Program-made: the position numbers and the translations under genes
Shown: positions 54,511 through 62,574 of the stretch, in pieces
How the letters are laid out: the number at the start of each line of letters is the position of its first letter
Numbering within the stretch: position 1 is the first letter of the stretch
Assembly (NCBI RefSeq): GCF_025628885.1
Contig: NZ_JAOTIF010000002.1
Location: 558,001-622,000, forward strand
Source: Paraflavisolibacter caeni
GTDB lineage: Bacteria > Bacteroidota > Bacteroidia > Chitinophagales > Chitinophagaceae
DNA: 64,000 nucleotides
Direction of reading: 5' to 3'
Notes under the pieces: model-generated
Databases searched by the model: none
What the model saw: only the letters and a program-made list of their open reading frames with translations
Told to the model about the DNA's origin: nothing

Positions 54511-55947
54511 ATGAAAAAATTTCTTGACGAAAATTTCCTGCTGCAAACAGCAACTGCTCAAAGACTCTATCATGAGTATGCTAAGCAAATGCCAATTATC
54601 GATTATCACTGTCATCTTCCTCCTGATCAAATTGCAGAAGATAAGACCTTCGAAAACCTGACACAGATCTGGTTGTATGGAGATCACTATAAATGGCGTG
54701 CAATGCGTACCAATGGTGTTGATGAAAGCTATTGCACCGGTAACAAGCCTGATTTTGAAAAATTCCAAAAATGGGCAGCTACCGTTCCTTATACTTTGCG
54801 TAATCCTTTATACCACTGGACACACTTAGAGTTACAGCGTTATTTTGATGTACACGATATCCTGAATGCAGATTCTGCAAAAAAGATTTACGATGAGTGT
54901 ACTGCTAAATTGAAAACACCTGAATATTCTGTACGTGGTCTGCTGCGTAAAATGAATGTGAAAGTTGTTTGTACAACTGATGATCCAATTGATTCATTAG
55001 AGTACCACCAGAAAATAAAAGAGGATGGTTTTGAAACAAAGATACTTCCTGCATACCGTCCTGATAAAGCGATGAATGTTGATGATGCTGCTGGCTTTAA
55101 CAGTTATGTTGCTAAGCTGGAAGCTGTAAGCAATACAAATATTGCATCTTTCAGTGATTACCTGGATGCATTGAAGCAACGTCATGATTTCTTTGCTTCT
55201 ATGGGATGCTCGGTATCTGACCATGGGTTAGAGCAGATCTACGCAGAAGATTATACTGATGCAGAAATTGAAGCTGCTTTCAATAAGATCCGTTCTGGCA
55301 AAGAACTGACAAGAGAAGAGAATCTGAAGTTCAAATCTGCCATGTTGCAAATTTTTGCTGTATGGGATTGGGAAAAAGGCTGGGTACAACAATATCACTT
55401 GGGTGCATTACGCAACAATAACTCCCGTATGACGAGGCAACTGGGCCCTGATACAGGTTGGGATTCCATTGGCGATTTCTCTCAGGGTAGAGCAATTGCT
55501 AAATTCCTGGATAAGCTGGATACTAATAACCAATTGGCTAAAACAATATTGTATAACCTGAACCCAGCTGATAATGAATTGATGGCTACCATGATAGGTA
55601 ACTTCAACGATGGTTCAGCTCCTGGCAAAATCCAGTATGGTTCCGGTTGGTGGTTCCTGGATCAGAAAGATGGTATGATCAAACAAATGAACGCTCTTTC
55701 TAACATGGGACTTTTAAGCCGGTTTGTAGGTATGCTTACTGATAGCCGCAGCTTCCTTTCTTATCCACGTCATGAGTATTTCCGTCGCATTTTGTGCAAT
55801 CTTTTGGGAAGTGAAGTTGAAAATGGCGAATTGCCAAACGATATTGAGTGGATTGGTCAGGTGGTCAAGGATATCTGCTACAATAACGCCAGCAATTACT
55901 TCAACTGGAAGGATGTAGCTCAGCCAGCTAAGCTGCAGACGGTATAA
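54511..55947 (+). CDS. uxaC: Uronate isomerase
   Basis: A 478-residue amidohydrolase-superfamily enzyme interconverting galacturonate and tagaturonate (and glucuronate and fructuronate). ATG 54511 (MKKFLDENFLLQTATAQ) matches the family start; an ATG at 54469 adds 14 unrelated residues. Key features are IIDYHCHLPPDQIAEDKTFENLTQIWLYGDHYKWRAMR in its parts, VVCTTDDPIDSL, SVSDHGLEQIYAED, YHLGALRNNNSRM and LTDSRSFLSYPRHEYFRRIL, all typical of UxaC. It supplies the substrate of the reductases. It lies 160 bp after the diverged UxaA homologue, with a hairpin at 54396-54434 in between. Confidence 0.95.
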   Translation: MKKFLDENFLLQTATAQRLYHEYAKQMPIIDYHCHLPPDQIAEDKTFENLTQIWLYGDHYKWRAMRTNGVDESYCTGNKPDFEKFQKWAATVPYTLRNPLYHWTHLELQRYFDVHDILNADSAKKIYDECTAKLKTPEYSVRGLLRKMNVKVVCTTDDPIDSLEYHQKIKEDGFETKILPAYRPDKAMNVDDAAGFNSYVAKLEAVSNTNIASFSDYLDALKQRHDFFASMGCSVSDHGLEQIYAEDYTDAEIEAAFNKIRSGKELTREENLKFKSAMLQIFAVWDWEKGWVQQYHLGALRNNNSRMTRQLGPDTGWDSIGDFSQGRAIAKFLDKLDTNNQLAKTILYNLNPADNELMATMIGNFNDGSAPGKIQYGSGWWFLDQKDGMIKQMNALSNMGLLSRFVGMLTDSRSFLSYPRHEYFRRILCNLLGSEVENGELPNDIEWIGQVVKDICYNNASNYFNWKDVAQPAKLQTV

Positions 55948-55968
55948 GATAATGTTCTAAGGTTGGTA

Positions 55969-56000
55969 GTTTGTGGTTTGCCGGACAGCAAACCACAAAC
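55969..56000 (+). terminator. Hairpin between uxaC and gapN
   Basis: GTTTGTGGTTTG pairs perfectly with CAAACCACAAAC (12 bp, 8-nt loop). It lacks a strong T-run on the plus strand, so it may act as an attenuator or mRNA 3'-end stabiliser. A promoter box follows 14 bp later. Confidence 0.5.
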
Positions 56001-56014
56001 TTCAAACTAGAAGT

Positions 56015-56022
56015 TATCTTTG
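56015..56022 (+). promoter_or_regulatory. Internal -7 box before gapN
   Basis: TATCTTTG matches TANNTTTG, 24 bp before the gapN ATG. It suggests that gapN and downstream genes have their own start in addition to read-through. Confidence 0.45.
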
Positions 56023-56046
56023 CCGCTATTTAATTTTTTATCTATT

Positions 56047-57669
56047 ATGAAATTTATTAATGAACTGGCGGAGATCTTCGTAACAGAAGATGTGATACCA
56101 GAAAAGTACAGACTAGACGAAGTACACCAACGAGAGTACCTGTCTAATGGAGAAATGGTGGAGTGGACTGGCAAAGTTCACGAAGTTTATTCCCCTGTTT
56201 GCATCCGCACTGAAAACGGGCTGCAAAGAAAGTTGATTGGTACTTACCCGGTTTGTACAGAAAAGGAAGCATTGGCTGCACTGGATGCTGCCGTCGCAGC
56301 ATATGATAATGGTCGCGGACAGTGGCCCACTATGTCTGTTGCTGATAGGATCAAGTGTGTAGAAGAGTTCACGCATAAAATGATCCAGCAAAAAGACATT
56401 GTAGTGAAACTGCTGATGTGGGAGATTGGAAAGTCGTATGCTGATTCAGTGAAGGAATTCGATCGCACAGTGGAATACATTTATGATACCATTGATGCGT
56501 TAAAAGATATAGACCGTCAATCTTCAGGATTTGAACAGGAGGGCGGAATTATAGCCCAAATTAGACGTTCACCTTTGGGTGTAGTGCTTTGTATGGGACC
56601 GTTCAACTACCCGTTGAATGAAACCTTTACTACGCTGATCCCTGCGATCATTATGGGCAATACCCTGCTCTTCAAACCTCCTAAGCATGGTACTTTATTA
56701 CACTACCCATTGCTCAGAGCCTTCCAGGAATCTTTTCCTAAGGGAGTAGTAAACACTATCTATGGAAGGGGACACTCTATTGTGCCTGCGCTGATGCAAT
56801 CAGGAAAGATTAATGTACTGACGCTAATTGGTTCCTCTAAAGTGGCAAATGAACTAAAAAAGCTGCATCCTAAAGTAAACCGTTTGCGTGCCATTTTAGG
56901 ATTGGATGCTAAAAATGCAGCTATTATTACTCCTAGTGCAGATTTGAAGCTGGCGGTGCAGGAAACTGTTCTGGGGTCACTTTCTTTCAATGGGCAACGT
57001 TGTACCGCGCTTAAGATCATTTTTGTTCATAAAAGCATCGCAGAACAATTTATAGGGCAGCTTTCGGAAGCAATTTCTAAATTGAAGTATGGTATGCCAT
57101 GGAATGAAGGCGTCATGCTGACTCCATTGCCGGAACCGCACAAGCCTGATTATTTGAAGGAGATCATTGAGGATGCCAAAGCACATGGTGCAAAAGTGAT
57201 GAATGAGAATGGAGGTACTACTGTAGCTTCTTTTGTTTTTCCGGCTGTCATGTACCCGGTAAATAACAAGATGAAGCTATATCGTGAGGAGCAGTTCGGA
57301 CCTGTGATTCCGGTAGTTCCTTATGAATCTTTAGAAGAACCGATTGAATATATTATCGATTCTACACACGGTCAGCAGGTTAGCATTTTTAGCAACGATG
57401 TGGAAGAGCTTTCTTCTTCAATCGATCCACTGGTAAACCAGGTAAGTCGTGTGAATATTAATAGTCAGTGTCAACGGGGACCCGATATTTTCCCTTTTAC
57501 CGGTAGAAAAGATAGTGCAGAAGGAACGCTGTCGGTAGTGGATGCATTACGTGCTTTTTCTATCCGCTCACTGGTTGCAACTAAATTGAATGAAACGAAC
57601 AAACAACTGATAAACGAAATTGTACATGGACATCATTCCAATTTTTTAAGCACCAAGTATATCTTCTAA
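56047..57669 (+). CDS. gapN: NADP-dependent non-phosphorylating glyceraldehyde-3-phosphate dehydrogenase-like aldehyde dehydrogenase
   Basis: A 540-residue aldehyde dehydrogenase superfamily enzyme. Catalytic Cys319 lies in FNGQRCTALKII. MGPFNYPLNETFTTLIPAI, LFKPPKHG, and EEQFGPVIPVVPY are the standard ALDH blocks, and the QRCTA and NINSQCQRGPDIFPFTGRKDS motifs are those of GapN (phosphate-binding Arg in RCTA and QRGPD). The predicted reaction is glyceraldehyde-3-phosphate + NADP to 3-phosphoglycerate + NADPH. In this locus the likely source of G3P is KDPG cleavage. Length exceeds the usual 480 because of an N-terminal extension and internal loops seen in Bacteroidota members. A role for another aldehyde cannot be excluded. 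Confidence 0.82.
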   Translation: MKFINELAEIFVTEDVIPEKYRLDEVHQREYLSNGEMVEWTGKVHEVYSPVCIRTENGLQRKLIGTYPVCTEKEALAALDAAVAAYDNGRGQWPTMSVADRIKCVEEFTHKMIQQKDIVVKLLMWEIGKSYADSVKEFDRTVEYIYDTIDALKDIDRQSSGFEQEGGIIAQIRRSPLGVVLCMGPFNYPLNETFTTLIPAIIMGNTLLFKPPKHGTLLHYPLLRAFQESFPKGVVNTIYGRGHSIVPALMQSGKINVLTLIGSSKVANELKKLHPKVNRLRAILGLDAKNAAIITPSADLKLAVQETVLGSLSFNGQRCTALKIIFVHKSIAEQFIGQLSEAISKLKYGMPWNEGVMLTPLPEPHKPDYLKEIIEDAKAHGAKVMNENGGTTVASFVFPAVMYPVNNKMKLYREEQFGPVIPVVPYESLEEPIEYIIDSTHGQQVSIFSNDVEELSSSIDPLVNQVSRVNINSQCQRGPDIFPFTGRKDSAEGTLSVVDALRAFSIRSLVATKLNETNKQLINEIVHGHHSNFLSTKYIF

Positions 57670-57691
57670 ACGTGGCGTACAAAGGATTTTA

Positions 57692-57740
57692 GAGTAATGA
57701 GTGATCAATAATGAGTATTACTATTCCTCACTCATTACTC
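57692..57740. repeat. Inverted repeat after gapN (TAATGAGTGA family)
   Basis: GAGTAATGAGTGA (57692-57704) is perfectly complementary to TCACTCATTACTC (57728-57740). The loop carries another AATGAGTA. Related TGATGAGTGA sequences lie at the stop codons near 6073, 6949 and 62014. Confidence 0.65.
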
Positions 57741-57782
57741 ATTTACTGCCAGTTTTCAGACGGATACTGCAAATAGCTCTAA

Positions 57783-58796
57783 GTGAAAAAAGTATTTTGT
57801 TTCGGAGAATTATTGTTTCGTATATCGCCTGCTGCAAATGAAGACATCGCAGACAACCCAATGATGTTGTATGTTGGTGGGGCAGAGGCAAATGTGGCAA
57901 CAGCCTTGGCAGGGTGGAGTGTGCCAGTGAAGTATTGTACGGTTTTGCCAGACAACTTTATGTCAAGGCATATTCTGCACTATCTGGAATACAAGGGCAT
58001 TTACACTTCTTCAATTCTATTCGCGGGTGATCGTGTTGGCGTTTATTACCTGGAACGTGGGGCTGATTTGAAAGGCAAGATGGCATATGATCGCGAGGGC
58101 TCCTCTTTCTCTCAAATAAAGAGAGGAATGATTGACTGGGATAAAGTACTGCAGGATGTTTGCTGGTTTGACTTTTCCGCTATCAGTCCTGCATTAAATG
58201 AAAATGTTGCAGATGTTTGTTTAGAAGCAGTGGAAGCTGCTGCCAAAAAAGGCATCACTATTTCCGTTGACCTGAATTATCGTTCACGTCTATGGAAATA
58301 TGGAAAACAGCCAACAGACATTATGCCCCAGTTGGTGCAGCATTGCGATGTGGTGATGGGAAACATTTGGGCCGCTAATACCATGCTGGGGACTTCAATA
58401 GATGAGGATATCCACATCAATAAGGACAAGGAAAGATTCCTGGAACATGCAAAGAAAACATCCCTGGAAATCATTGACCATTTTCCAAAATGTAAAGTAG
58501 TTGCAAATACATTCCGCTTCGATAGTAATGCAAACGACATCTTGTACTATACCAGCTTGTTCATGAATGGACAACAATACAACTCAAAAGAGTTTAGTTG
58601 TCATGGTGTGATTGATCGATCAGGTAGTGGTGATTGCTTTATGGCCGGTTTAATCTATGGTTTGTATAATAATAAAGAGCCGCAGGAAATCATTGACTAT
58701 GCTACTACTGCAGCATTTGGTAAACTGCAGGAGCAAGGCGATGCTACCGTTCAGGATGTGTTTACAATTTCCAGGAAAAGTAAAGCAAATAGTTAA
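57783..58796 (+). CDS. PfkB-family sugar kinase, probable 2-keto-3-deoxygluconate kinase, copy 1
   Basis: A 337-residue ribokinase-fold kinase starting at GTG 57783 (VKKVFCFGELLFRIS). The substrate-side GGAEANVATALAGW block, the anion-hole GSGDCFMAGLIYG with catalytic base D284 and the lid are conserved. The pattern LLFRISP...GGAEANVA is typical of KDG kinases rather than fructokinases. It differs strongly from the second kinase at 62575: DRAGAS is DREGSS here, and the C-terminus lacks the GDLNHAT segment. KDG phosphorylation is inferred from family and context. Followed by uxaB after 48 bp. Confidence 0.8.
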   Translation: MKKVFCFGELLFRISPAANEDIADNPMMLYVGGAEANVATALAGWSVPVKYCTVLPDNFMSRHILHYLEYKGIYTSSILFAGDRVGVYYLERGADLKGKMAYDREGSSFSQIKRGMIDWDKVLQDVCWFDFSAISPALNENVADVCLEAVEAAAKKGITISVDLNYRSRLWKYGKQPTDIMPQLVQHCDVVMGNIWAANTMLGTSIDEDIHINKDKERFLEHAKKTSLEIIDHFPKCKVVANTFRFDSNANDILYYTSLFMNGQQYNSKEFSCHGVIDRSGSGDCFMAGLIYGLYNNKEPQEIIDYATTAAFGKLQEQGDATVQDVFTISRKSKANS

Positions 58797-58844
58797 TCCT
58801 TTCAATCCAATAAACATAGCCCATTGGGCAGTAAAAAGAGAAAT

Positions 58845-60290
58845 ATGCAATTAAGTAAAAAAACGTATTCAGGATATCAGGAATATCCGGAAAAGGTACT
58901 TCAGTTTGGAGAGGGAAACTTCCTTCGCTGCTTTGTCGACTGGATGTTTCATGAATTGAACAAGAAAAATGGTTTTAATGGTTCTGTTGTTGTCGTTCAG
59001 CCAATCGATAAAGGCATGGTCAACATGTTGAATGAGCAGGATGGATTATATACTCTTTACCTGCGTGGTTTGAAAAACGGAAAAGCAGAAAGCTCACACG
59101 AAACCATTGATGTGATTAGCCGGGGTATTAATCCTTATGAAGATTTTCAGGCTTACCTGAAAACGTCTGAAAATCCTGAAATGCGTTATGTCATTTCTAA
59201 TACAACTGAAGCAGGTATTAGTTATAATGAAAATGACAAACCTACTGATGCTCCGCCTGTTTCTTTCCCTGCTAAATTGGCTGTTTGGTTGCACAACAGG
59301 TATACAACTTTCAATGGAGATGCCTCTAAAGGTGTTCACATTATTCCGTGTGAGTTGATTGAAAAGAATGCCGACAATCTGAAAAAAGTTATTCTTCAAT
59401 TAGCTGAGAAATGGGGTTATGAAGCAGGCTTTGTAAATTGGTTGAATTCTGCCTGTACTTTCAGTAATACTTTAGTTGACCGTATTGTTCCTGGCTATCC
59501 CAGAGAGCGTATTGCAGAGATCACTCAGGAATTAGGTTACGAGGACAAACAAGTGGTAGAAGGTGAACCTTTCCACCTGTGGGTAATAGAAGCTCCTGAA
59601 CAATTGCAAAAAGAACTTCCTTTCCCATCAATCGGGCTGGATGTTTTATATGTGAAAGATGTAACACCTTACCGTACACGTAAAGTCCGCATTCTGAATG
59701 GAGCGCATACAACATTAGTTCCCGTTGCATATCTGTATGGTATCGATACAGTAAGAGAGTCAGTTGAACATCCTGTAGTAGGTAAATATCTCAAAGATGC
59801 TATTTTCGAAGAGATCATTCCTACACTGGACCTTCCAAAAGAAGAACTGGAGCAATTTGCCAATGAGGTTATCGATCGTTTCCGGAATCCATATATCAAG
59901 CATTTGCTGATGAGCATTTCGCTAAACTCCTGGTCTAAGTTTGAGACCCGCGTATTGCCTTCAATCCTGGAATACAAAAAGAGAAAAGGTTCAATACCCC
60001 AACATTTGGCATTCTCTCTGGCAGCTACTATTGCCTTCTATAAAGGAAAACGTGGTGAAGAAGCTATTGCTCTGAACGATGATGCAGCTGCTATGGAATT
60101 ATTAAAGAGCGCATGGGCATCATCTGATGGCAGCGAGAAAGCTTTGAATGAGGTTGTGACGAAGGTTTTAGGTTATGAAAAAAATTGGAAAATGAACCTG
60201 AACGAAGTAGAAGGATTGAACGAAGCTGTAACCAAACACCTCGTGAATATTGAGGAATATGGCATGAAGAAGGCCATAGAAATGATTTAA
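58845..60290 (+). CDS. uxaB: Tagaturonate reductase (altronate oxidoreductase)
   Basis: A 481-residue mannitol-dehydrogenase-family enzyme reducing tagaturonate to altronate with NADH. Start at ATG 58845 (MQLSKKTYSGYQEYPEKVLQ) aligns with E. coli UxaB. Strongly UxaB-like blocks are VLQFGEGNFLRCFVDW, NEQDGLYTLYLRGL, YVISNTTEAGISYNEND, IIPCELIEKNADNL, DRIVPGYPRERIAEI, KVRILNGAHTTLVPVAYL and DRFRNPYIKHLLMSI. It is the canonical copy; the one at 51149 is diverged. It precedes the canonical uxaA by 141 bp containing a large inverted repeat. Confidence 0.93.
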   Translation: MQLSKKTYSGYQEYPEKVLQFGEGNFLRCFVDWMFHELNKKNGFNGSVVVVQPIDKGMVNMLNEQDGLYTLYLRGLKNGKAESSHETIDVISRGINPYEDFQAYLKTSENPEMRYVISNTTEAGISYNENDKPTDAPPVSFPAKLAVWLHNRYTTFNGDASKGVHIIPCELIEKNADNLKKVILQLAEKWGYEAGFVNWLNSACTFSNTLVDRIVPGYPRERIAEITQELGYEDKQVVEGEPFHLWVIEAPEQLQKELPFPSIGLDVLYVKDVTPYRTRKVRILNGAHTTLVPVAYLYGIDTVRESVEHPVVGKYLKDAIFEEIIPTLDLPKEELEQFANEVIDRFRNPYIKHLLMSISLNSWSKFETRVLPSILEYKKRKGSIPQHLAFSLAATIAFYKGKRGEEAIALNDDAAAMELLKSAWASSDGSEKALNEVVTKVLGYEKNWKMNLNEVEGLNEAVTKHLVNIEEYGMKKAIEMI

Positions 60291-60307
60291 GAAAATTTTG
60301 CATAAAG

Positions 60308-60408
60308 AAAAGGCTGTCTTAACGATTGTTTTATAATTGTCTGTAAAACATTTAATATCTTTCCGATAAGAAATTCACGCATACGTTTACAGGTTAAGAC
60401 AGCCTTTT
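60308..60408. repeat. 101-bp element bounded by a 16-bp perfect inverted repeat
   Basis: AAAAGGCTGTCTTAAC (60308-60323) and GTTAAGACAGCCTTTT (60393-60408) are exact complements separated by 69 bp. The interior holds AACGATTGT and ACGCATACGTTTAC, which resemble the AACGATTGC operators of this locus. It could be a miniature transposable element, a long-loop terminator for uxaB or a regulatory leader of uxaA. No target-site duplication was obvious. Confidence 0.75.
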
Positions 60409-60431
60409 AAAATCAAATACAAACAGATTTC

Positions 60432-61919
60432 ATGAAAGAATTGATAAAGATCCACTCCCGAGATAACGTGGTTATTGCTTTAAAACCTTTCAGTAAAGGA
60501 GATGTGATTGAAGTGGATGGAGCCAGCATTGAGTTGTTGGATGATATTGAGCGTGGTCATAAAATTGCGCTGACAGATATCCAGGAGGGAGCTGATATTC
60601 TAAAGTATGGCTATCCAATCGGGAAAGCTATTGCTTCTATTAAAACTGGCCAGCATGTTCACGTGCATAACGTAAAAACAAAGCTGGGTGAGGTTTTCGA
60701 TTATAATTACAATCCTTCTTTTACAGAATTAACCCATCCAAAGCGTAATCTCACATTCCAGGGTTATCGTCGTAAGGATGGTCAGGTGGGTATTCGTAAT
60801 GAAATCTGGATTGTACCAACAGTAGGTTGTGTGAATGGTATTGCCGAGCAAATCATTCGTGAATTCAAAGCTGAGGTTAATCCAACAGATATTGAAGGCA
60901 TGGAAGTATTTAAGCACAATTATGGTTGTTCTCAATTGGGTGATGACCATGAGAATACCCGTAAAATGCTTTCTAACATCGCAAGCCATCCAAACGCAGG
61001 TGGAGTGTTAGTTTTAGGCTTAGGTTGTGAGAACAATAAGATTGATGAGTTTGAAGCAGGTTTAGGTGATTATGATAAGAGCAGGATCAAATTTCTGGCC
61101 AGTCAAAAGGCTAAGAATGAAGTTGAAGAAGCTGTTGCATTGTTGAAAGATATTTATGAAGAAGTTCGTAAAGACAAACGTGAGCCTGTACCCCTTTCTG
61201 AACTTAAAGTAGGTTTGAAATGTGGCGGCTCGGATGGTTTGTCAGGAATTACAGCCAACCCGTTGGTAGGTTATTTCTCTGACTTCTTAATAAGCCAGGG
61301 CGGGACAACTACATTGACAGAAGTTCCTGAAATGTTTGGTGCCGAAACTATCCTGATGGATCGTTGCATTTCTGAAGATGTTTTCCATAAAACAGTTAGC
61401 CTGATAAATGATTTCAAACAATACTTCATTGATCTGAAACAGCCAATTTATGAGAATCCTTCTCCGGGTAATAAGGCTGGTGGTATCACTACCCTGGAAG
61501 ATAAATCACTGGGCTGCACTCAGAAGGGTGGAAATGCTGCGGTGATGGACGTATTGAAATACGGTGATCGTCTGAAAGTAAAGGGTTTGAATTTGTTGAG
61601 TGCTCCTGGTAATGACCTGGTATCTACAACAGCTTTGGGTGCCGCCGGTAGCCACATCGTATTGTTTACTACCGGGCGTGGTACTCCATTTGGTAGCTTT
61701 ATCCCTACACTGAAGATATCTACCAATTCTGAGCTGGCTAAAAACAAGCCACACTGGATTGACTACAATGCAGGTCCTCTTGCTGAAGATAAAACATTTG
61801 ATGAAGCTCTGGAAGAAATGATCGATAAGATCATTCGTGTTGCCAGCGGTGAAAAAGCAGGCCATGAAAAAGCTGGCTTCCGTGAGATCGCCATCTTCAA
61901 GAGTGGTGTGACGTTATAA
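60432..61919 (+). CDS. uxaA: Altronate dehydratase
   Basis: A 495-residue iron-dependent enzyme converting D-altronate to 2-keto-3-deoxygluconate, with the same length as E. coli UxaA. The SAF domain covers about residues 1-95 (IKIHSRDNVVIALKPFSKGD). The catalytic part has GYRRKDGQVGIRNEIWIVPTVGCVN in two motifs, HNYGCSQLGDDHENT, LGLGCENN, KCGGSDGLSGITANPLVGY, NPSPGNKAGGITTLEDKSLGC and TGRGTPFGSFIPTLKI. These are the canonical UxaA features. It is the last plus-strand gene of the locus and is followed by a strong bidirectional terminator. Confidence 0.93.
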   Translation: MKELIKIHSRDNVVIALKPFSKGDVIEVDGASIELLDDIERGHKIALTDIQEGADILKYGYPIGKAIASIKTGQHVHVHNVKTKLGEVFDYNYNPSFTELTHPKRNLTFQGYRRKDGQVGIRNEIWIVPTVGCVNGIAEQIIREFKAEVNPTDIEGMEVFKHNYGCSQLGDDHENTRKMLSNIASHPNAGGVLVLGLGCENNKIDEFEAGLGDYDKSRIKFLASQKAKNEVEEAVALLKDIYEEVRKDKREPVPLSELKVGLKCGGSDGLSGITANPLVGYFSDFLISQGGTTTLTEVPEMFGAETILMDRCISEDVFHKTVSLINDFKQYFIDLKQPIYENPSPGNKAGGITTLEDKSLGCTQKGGNAAVMDVLKYGDRLKVKGLNLLSAPGNDLVSTTALGAAGSHIVLFTTGRGTPFGSFIPTLKISTNSELAKNKPHWIDYNAGPLAEDKTFDEALEEMIDKIIRVASGEKAGHEKAGFREIAIFKSGVTL

Positions 61920-61943
61920 GAATGAGCAATTATTAATAAGTAT

Positions 61944-61978
61944 AAAAAAACCGAAGGCATCAACCTTCGGTTTTTTTA
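61944..61978. terminator. Bidirectional terminator after uxaA
   Basis: A 14-bp perfect stem, AAAAAAACCGAAGG with its complement across a 6-nt loop, with a T-run on either strand between the convergent uxaA and YhcH-type genes. Confidence 0.92.
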
Positions 61979-62013
61979 TTGTGGTGAGATCTCATTAAGT
62001 GATCACTCATCAC

Positions 62014-62460
62014 TCATATCTTCACTTTCACAACCAGCTTTTTGATCACACCTTCACCGATCATTGGCGCATGCACATCTTCGGGATAGAAAATTACAAA
62101 TTGCCCGTCAGTCAATTGGAAGTACATGTCTGGCTGATCGTTGTAGAAAATCACATCTTTCTCTGTATTGAATTCGCCTTTGGGATCAACACATTTAGCA
62201 CGAGGTTTCCAACCCATACCTTCTTTACCGCTGATGCAAACCTGGATGTCGATGTAGCTGTTGTGTGCTTCGAATTTAGCGTCTTCAGACTTTACGCCTT
62301 CTTTGGCAGATACCGAAGCATGAAGGTCTTTACCATCAATTTCATATTTACCAGACTCAATCGTGTTCAGGTCAATGCTTTTCAGATATTCAAACGCTTT
62401 GGCGAAGCGTGGATGCAGGCTTGTGTATTTGCCAGCATTTTCTAAAGTATCAATGATCAT
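62014..62460 (-). CDS. YhcH/YjgK/YiaL family protein (DUF386)
   Basis: A 148-residue cytoplasmic cupin-like protein. Start at 62460 (MIIDTLENAGKYTSLHPRFAKAF) matches the family; an upstream ATG at 62514 adds an unrelated leader. Conserved are the Glu/His metal-binding-type residues in EAHNSYIDIQVCISGKEGMGW, FYNDQPDMYFQLTDGQFVIFYPEDVHAPMI and VKKLVVKVKI. Family members are found in sialic acid, xylulose and uronate clusters and are suspected sugar isomerases or mutarotase-like helpers, without settled activity. It is 114 bp downstream of kdgK on the same strand and is probably co-transcribed with it. Its stop codon is within a TGAGTGATGAGTGA repeat. Confidence 0.85.
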   Translation of the reverse strand: MIIDTLENAGKYTSLHPRFAKAFEYLKSIDLNTIESGKYEIDGKDLHASVSAKEGVKSEDAKFEAHNSYIDIQVCISGKEGMGWKPRAKCVDPKGEFNTEKDVIFYNDQPDMYFQLTDGQFVIFYPEDVHAPMIGEGVIKKLVVKVKI

Positions 62461-62545
62461 TTTATAAGTGTTTAATTTTTGAAGTAAGACTTTAGTTAAA
62501 AAGAAATCCGTCACAGCCAGTAGCCGGACGGATTTAATATTGCTT

Positions 62546-62574
62546 TCCCTTACTCCCCAAAGGGGATTGGGGTG
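62546..62574 (+). repeat. Intergenic GC-rich repeat, copy C
   Basis: TCCCTTACTCCCCAAAGG then GGATTGGGGTG, related to the copies at 4471-4506 and 37118-37149. It ends exactly next to the kdgK stop codon, in the same orientation relative to the gene as copy A beside pepP. Confidence 0.6.

Noticed and set aside
46418-61919. Possibility that the pectin locus is a complete polysaccharide utilisation locus
   Set aside because: No SusC/SusD pair, regulator or KDPG aldolase is adjacent within the window; the SusC/D at 9.5-14.5 kb is over 30 kb away with its own regulator and cannot be assigned to it.
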